64,000 nucleotides of DNA. Source: Pseudomonas putida (GTDB taxonomy: Bacteria > Pseudomonadota > Gammaproteobacteria > Pseudomonadales > Pseudomonadaceae). Below the pieces are notes generated by a model, which saw nothing but the letters and a program-made list of their open reading frames with translations, was not told the DNA's origin and searched no databases. Shown here piece by piece: positions 61,924 through 64,000 of the stretch; the first letter of the stretch is position 1; each line of letters opens with the position of its first letter. A program made the position numbers and the translations under genes. The DNA lies in NCBI RefSeq assembly GCF_005080685.1, contig NZ_CP039371.1, forward strand, positions 4,960,001 to 5,024,000. Direction: 5' to 3'.

Positions 61924-62176
61924 TCAACTCTTCCATTTTGGCCTGCAGCAGCCTGGCCAGCTGGTCGAATCGGATTTCCAATGCGTGGCAAAGGTTGAAA
62001 ACTGTGTCCAGGGTTGGAGATTTGTGGCCACGCTCAAGCAGACTGATGTAGGACCTATCAACCCCAGCTTCGAAACTCAGCTTTTCTTGCGAGATGCCCC
62101 TAGCAGTGCGCAGCTCGGCCAACACCATGCCAAACGCATGATTGTGCTTTTTCGAAGAGTCTGGTTGTAATTCCAA
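61898..62176 (-). CDS. XRE-family transcriptional regulator
   Basis: 92 residues. GMVLAELRTARGISQEKLSFEAGVDRSYISLLERGHKSPTLDTVFNLCHAL is a classic Cro/C1 HTH covering most of the protein. Its end overlaps rci, so regulator and recombinase are co-expressed. It is divergent from pilM across 104 bp that hold the palindromic site, so it may control both its own operon and pilM. Confidence 0.9.
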   Translation of the reverse strand: MELQPDSSKKHNHAFGMVLAELRTARGISQEKLSFEAGVDRSYISLLERGHKSPTLDTVFNLCHALEIRFDQLARLLQAKMEELNDPGHDAR

Positions 62177-62223
62177 AAGTCCAACCCGAGATCACGAGAT
62201 CAAAGATCAGGATTTTCGGATTG

Positions 62224-62253
62224 TTGACTATAATCGTCAGCGGACTATAGTCC
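62224..62253 (+). promoter_or_regulatory. pilM promoter with overlapping palindrome
   Basis: -35 TTGACT (62224-62229), 16 bp, -10 TATAGT (62246-62251). The perfect 12-bp palindrome GGACTATAGTCC (62242-62253) covers the -10. A second GACTATA element overlaps the -35, and on the other strand it provides a TATAGT usable as -10 for the XRE-rci operon. Likely operator of the XRE regulator (inference). Confidence 0.65.
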
Positions 62254-62280
62254 ACAACGCTCATCCCTCAGGACTTCGTC

Positions 62281-62721
62281 ATGTTCATCTACTGGATTGC
62301 TATGACCCTGCTGATTTTGGCAGGAAGCATCTTCACCCAGGTTCAGCACGCCGATGAGGCCGTTTCTGAGCAGGCCACGATCGATTCCCTCAGCAGGAGC
62401 CTGCTGATCTACCGCTCCGCCGCAGCAGAGTATGCTCGGGCAAATCCTGGGTTCACTGGAGCACCAGCGGATGCATTACTAAATCTCCCAAGCTGGTACT
62501 CAAAACAGAGCGGAATCGCCACGTACGTCTTTGGAGGTGTGTCCTACACCTACATCGCGGGGACCGCTCCTGCCGGTCTACCCTCAGCATTGAGCGAACG
62601 GACTGAATCCACGACCGTTGGTGTGAAGAGATCAGGCCAGTTGTACTCGCCGAAAGGAGGAAACATGGCGATAGCTATTCCAGCGCCAGTCCCAGAGGGT
62701 GCAGTAGTTGCCGTCTATTGA
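62281..62721 (+). CDS. pilM: PilM pilus accessory protein
   Basis: 146 residues. An N-terminal membrane helix (FIYWIAMTLLILAGSIFTQ) precedes a soluble extracytoplasmic domain with SLSRSLLIYRSAAAEYARANPGFTG and IATYVFGGVSYTYI. This fits PilM of R64/PAPI-1-type thin pili. In PAPI-1 it follows pilV directly. Here the shufflon and rci lie between. AGGA is eight bases before the ATG, and a separate promoter drives the gene. Confidence 0.82.
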   Translation: MFIYWIAMTLLILAGSIFTQVQHADEAVSEQATIDSLSRSLLIYRSAAAEYARANPGFTGAPADALLNLPSWYSKQSGIATYVFGGVSYTYIAGTAPAGLPSALSERTESTTVGVKRSGQLYSPKGGNMAIAIPAPVPEGAVVAVY

Positions 62722-63021
62722 CCGTTGACGTCGTGCGAAAATGCCTACGAGCCTTGCATCCCAGTCACGGTACAACCCATAATGACATCAGCTTTGGTTC
62801 AACCCCGTTGGCTACTGACGGTCATCAGTAGCGCCCTGGTGTTGTGGTTCGCCTCAACACCAAACCGTAAGCACGCTATAGCTCCGGGAAGGGCGTGCGG
62901 ATCTGGTTGAAAGCTCTCCCTGTGTCTCCCTGCTCTCTCTAGTCGCGCAGCCGTCTAACTCGTGATAATCGAGTTCACAGGCACATAGAGTTTCAAGAGG
63001 TTCGGTGCTTCTTTGATCCAA

Positions 63022-63044
63022 GGGCCACATTGGTAATGTGGCCC
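63022..63044 (+). terminator. Terminator of the pilus region
   Basis: GGGCCACATT-GGT-AATGTGGCCC, perfect 10-bp arms, followed by CTCCTCTTTTCTTCCCTTT. Confidence 0.8.
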
Positions 63045-63061
63045 CTCCTCTTTTCTTCCCT

Positions 63062-63106
63062 TTGGGTAGCCTGATGGACTTGTCTAAGGTCCATCAGGCT
63101 ACCCAA
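63062..63106. repeat. Long perfect inverted repeat (18-bp arms)
   Basis: TTGGGTAGCCTGATGGAC and its exact complement GTCCATCAGGCTACCCAA, separated by TTGTCTAAG. It lies directly after the terminator. Too long and T-poor downstream for an ordinary terminator. oriT or small-RNA structure are alternatives. Confidence 0.85.
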
Positions 63107-63290
63107 TGGGTACTCTCCCCCCTGCCGGTGGCCCGCCGGCGATAAGCCGGGCTCCTTTTGTGCGCGGATGCGTGCCTCACGTTTGCTGGCCAAAGCCACG
63201 AGAATGGCCAGGTGATGAGAATCAAGACGATCAATGCCCAGGGATCGACGATTCCGACACAGGTGGCTCCTTAAACTTTTTTTCAATTCA

Positions 63291-63324
63291 CGGCTGGATC
63301 ACCTTTCGAGGTCTGATCCAGCCG
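63291..63324. repeat. Inverted repeat (11-bp arms)
   Basis: CGGCTGGATCA / TGATCCAGCCG with a 12-nt loop, preceded by an AAACTTTTTTT tract. Confidence 0.75.
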
Positions 63325-63620
63325 GCCTTCTCCCTCCCCTCTCGCCCTTTCCATCTCCTCCCGCTTGACACACCCCTTCCCCACTCCGATTATTAAGCCG
63401 TGATCTGCTGACGTCGTCAGCAACATGCCCCATGCAGCTCGGATCCGTAATGCTGCAGCACAAAGTTTGTGTGATCCACCAACCCAAGGTCGTTTAGCTT
63501 CTGGCAGCACGACCGATCGACCTCCGTCGATAGAAGCTCCTTCCGCAAACCCAGCGGGGAATACACTTCCCCGTAGGGTCAGTGTTTCTCCGCGCTCTCT
63601 CGACTCGCAGGAGAATCACC

Positions 63621-63989
63621 ATGACCGCAATGTCTGCACAACCCACCCACTCGATCTCTTTCCGTGTCGGCTACTCCGTTGGTACCTTAGTGTCCGCTTG
63701 TCGTCGCTCGTTGAAGGACGGCGCGACCAGAGAGCTACCGTCCACTGACATACCGTCCGCGGGCCTGCATATGCTCTGCACGCGCAACGACTGGGACGAA
63801 CTGTCAAAGACGCCTACGCTCGCTCGTCGAGGCGTGGATCTGAACCGCTGGTATGAGGAAAACACCAAAGAAGCCAAGCCGGATAAGCCGAAACGTAAGC
63901 GCAGTAGTGTGCGAAAAGCCGCCCCTGCCTCGACGTCGTTTGTCGGCCCACTTCCAAAGTTCGGACCTTTGGACCAGCTCATCGCCTGA
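63621..63989 (+). CDS. ICE protein, unknown (122 aa)
   Basis: Starts MTAMSAQPTHSISFRVGYSVGTLVSACRRSLKDG, with CAGGAG nine bases before the ATG. N-terminal half beta/alpha, then a strongly basic tail (KPDKPKRKRSSVRKAAP) that may bind nucleic acid. It ends 11 bp before the window edge and probably starts the next ICE module. No family recognised. Confidence 0.6.
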   Translation: MTAMSAQPTHSISFRVGYSVGTLVSACRRSLKDGATRELPSTDIPSAGLHMLCTRNDWDELSKTPTLARRGVDLNRWYEENTKEAKPDKPKRKRSSVRKAAPASTSFVGPLPKFGPLDQLIA

Positions 63990-64000
63990 CCGTCTGAACC

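Larger units (their letters stand above)
62722..63620. other. 900-bp non-coding region with several hairpins
   Basis: No supported gene. It holds a terminator (63022-63044), a long hairpin (63062-63106), weaker inverted repeats AACTCG-7-CGAGTT (62957-62975) and CTGGCCA-12-TGGCCAG (63186-63211), and a third strong one (63291-63324). It also holds GGGGAA-TACAC-TTCCCC (63556-63572), 49 bp before the last gene. Confidence 0.6.

Noticed and set aside
62725..62910. 61-codon frame after pilM
   Set aside because: No RBS, unlikely composition, and it sits in the non-coding hairpin region.

Overview
This window comes from the chromosome of a Pseudomonas, most likely of the P. putida group. Positions 8.6-24.4 kb carry purC, an MBL-fold hydrolase, bamC, dapA, gcvR, bcp, an AI-2E-type permease, a TusA-like protein, bepA, nadA, a DUF945 protein, an amino acid permease, an mcpU-like chemoreceptor and a CDF transporter. 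I recall this order from P. putida KT2440. P. putida-type REP sequences lie between genes.

The left part (1-8.6 kb) is an accessory patch at a tRNA-Ser gene. A DUF6124/DUF3077 gene pair plus terminator occurs twice, almost identically, 7,180 bp apart. One copy ends at the intact tRNA-Ser and the other at a 26-bp fragment of its 3' end. Between them lie a decayed IS5-family (IS427-type) element, AT-rich membrane-protein genes on the minus strand, a FxLYD lipoprotein-like gene, a YfbU-family gene, a broken tyrosine-recombinase fragment and a membrane protein.

From 24,455 to the end of the window lies one arm of a PAPI-1/pKLC102/SPI-7-type (PFGI-1 class) integrative and conjugative element inserted in tRNA-Lys. 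The junction is a 45-bp copy of the tRNA-Lys 3' end. The integrase and the intact tRNA should lie beyond the right edge. The first block (24.6-35.3 kb) is a compact, mostly overlapping replication and partition operon: soj/ParA, unknown genes, a DUF2786 protein, a DnaB-like helicase, YejK, an Arc-like regulator, a PFGI-1-class ParB, DUF2857 and an STY4528-type replication protein. It is followed by an array of 81-bp palindrome-bearing repeats (36.1-37.4 kb, origin candidate), then PFL_4669-type, DUF3158, Rha, SSB, RMF/CrpP-like, topoisomerase and SNF2 helicase genes. A low-GC cargo pocket follows at 45.9-48.1 kb.

The second block (48.2-62.7 kb) is a complete thin type IV pilus operon, pilL-N-O-P-Q-R-S-T-V and pilM, for mating. 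The 3' end of pilV is a shufflon. Four sfx-like sites, two in each orientation, separate one expressed and three silent C-terminal cassettes, and an Rci recombinase gene follows. An IS5-family element with a CTAG target duplication sits in the last codons of the expressed cassette. A small zinc-ribbon gene rides inside an invertible segment. rci overlaps an XRE regulator gene divergent from pilM, and a palindrome covers the -10 of the likely pilM promoter. The last 1.3 kb holds a cluster of strong hairpins (terminator and possibly oriT) and one unknown gene.
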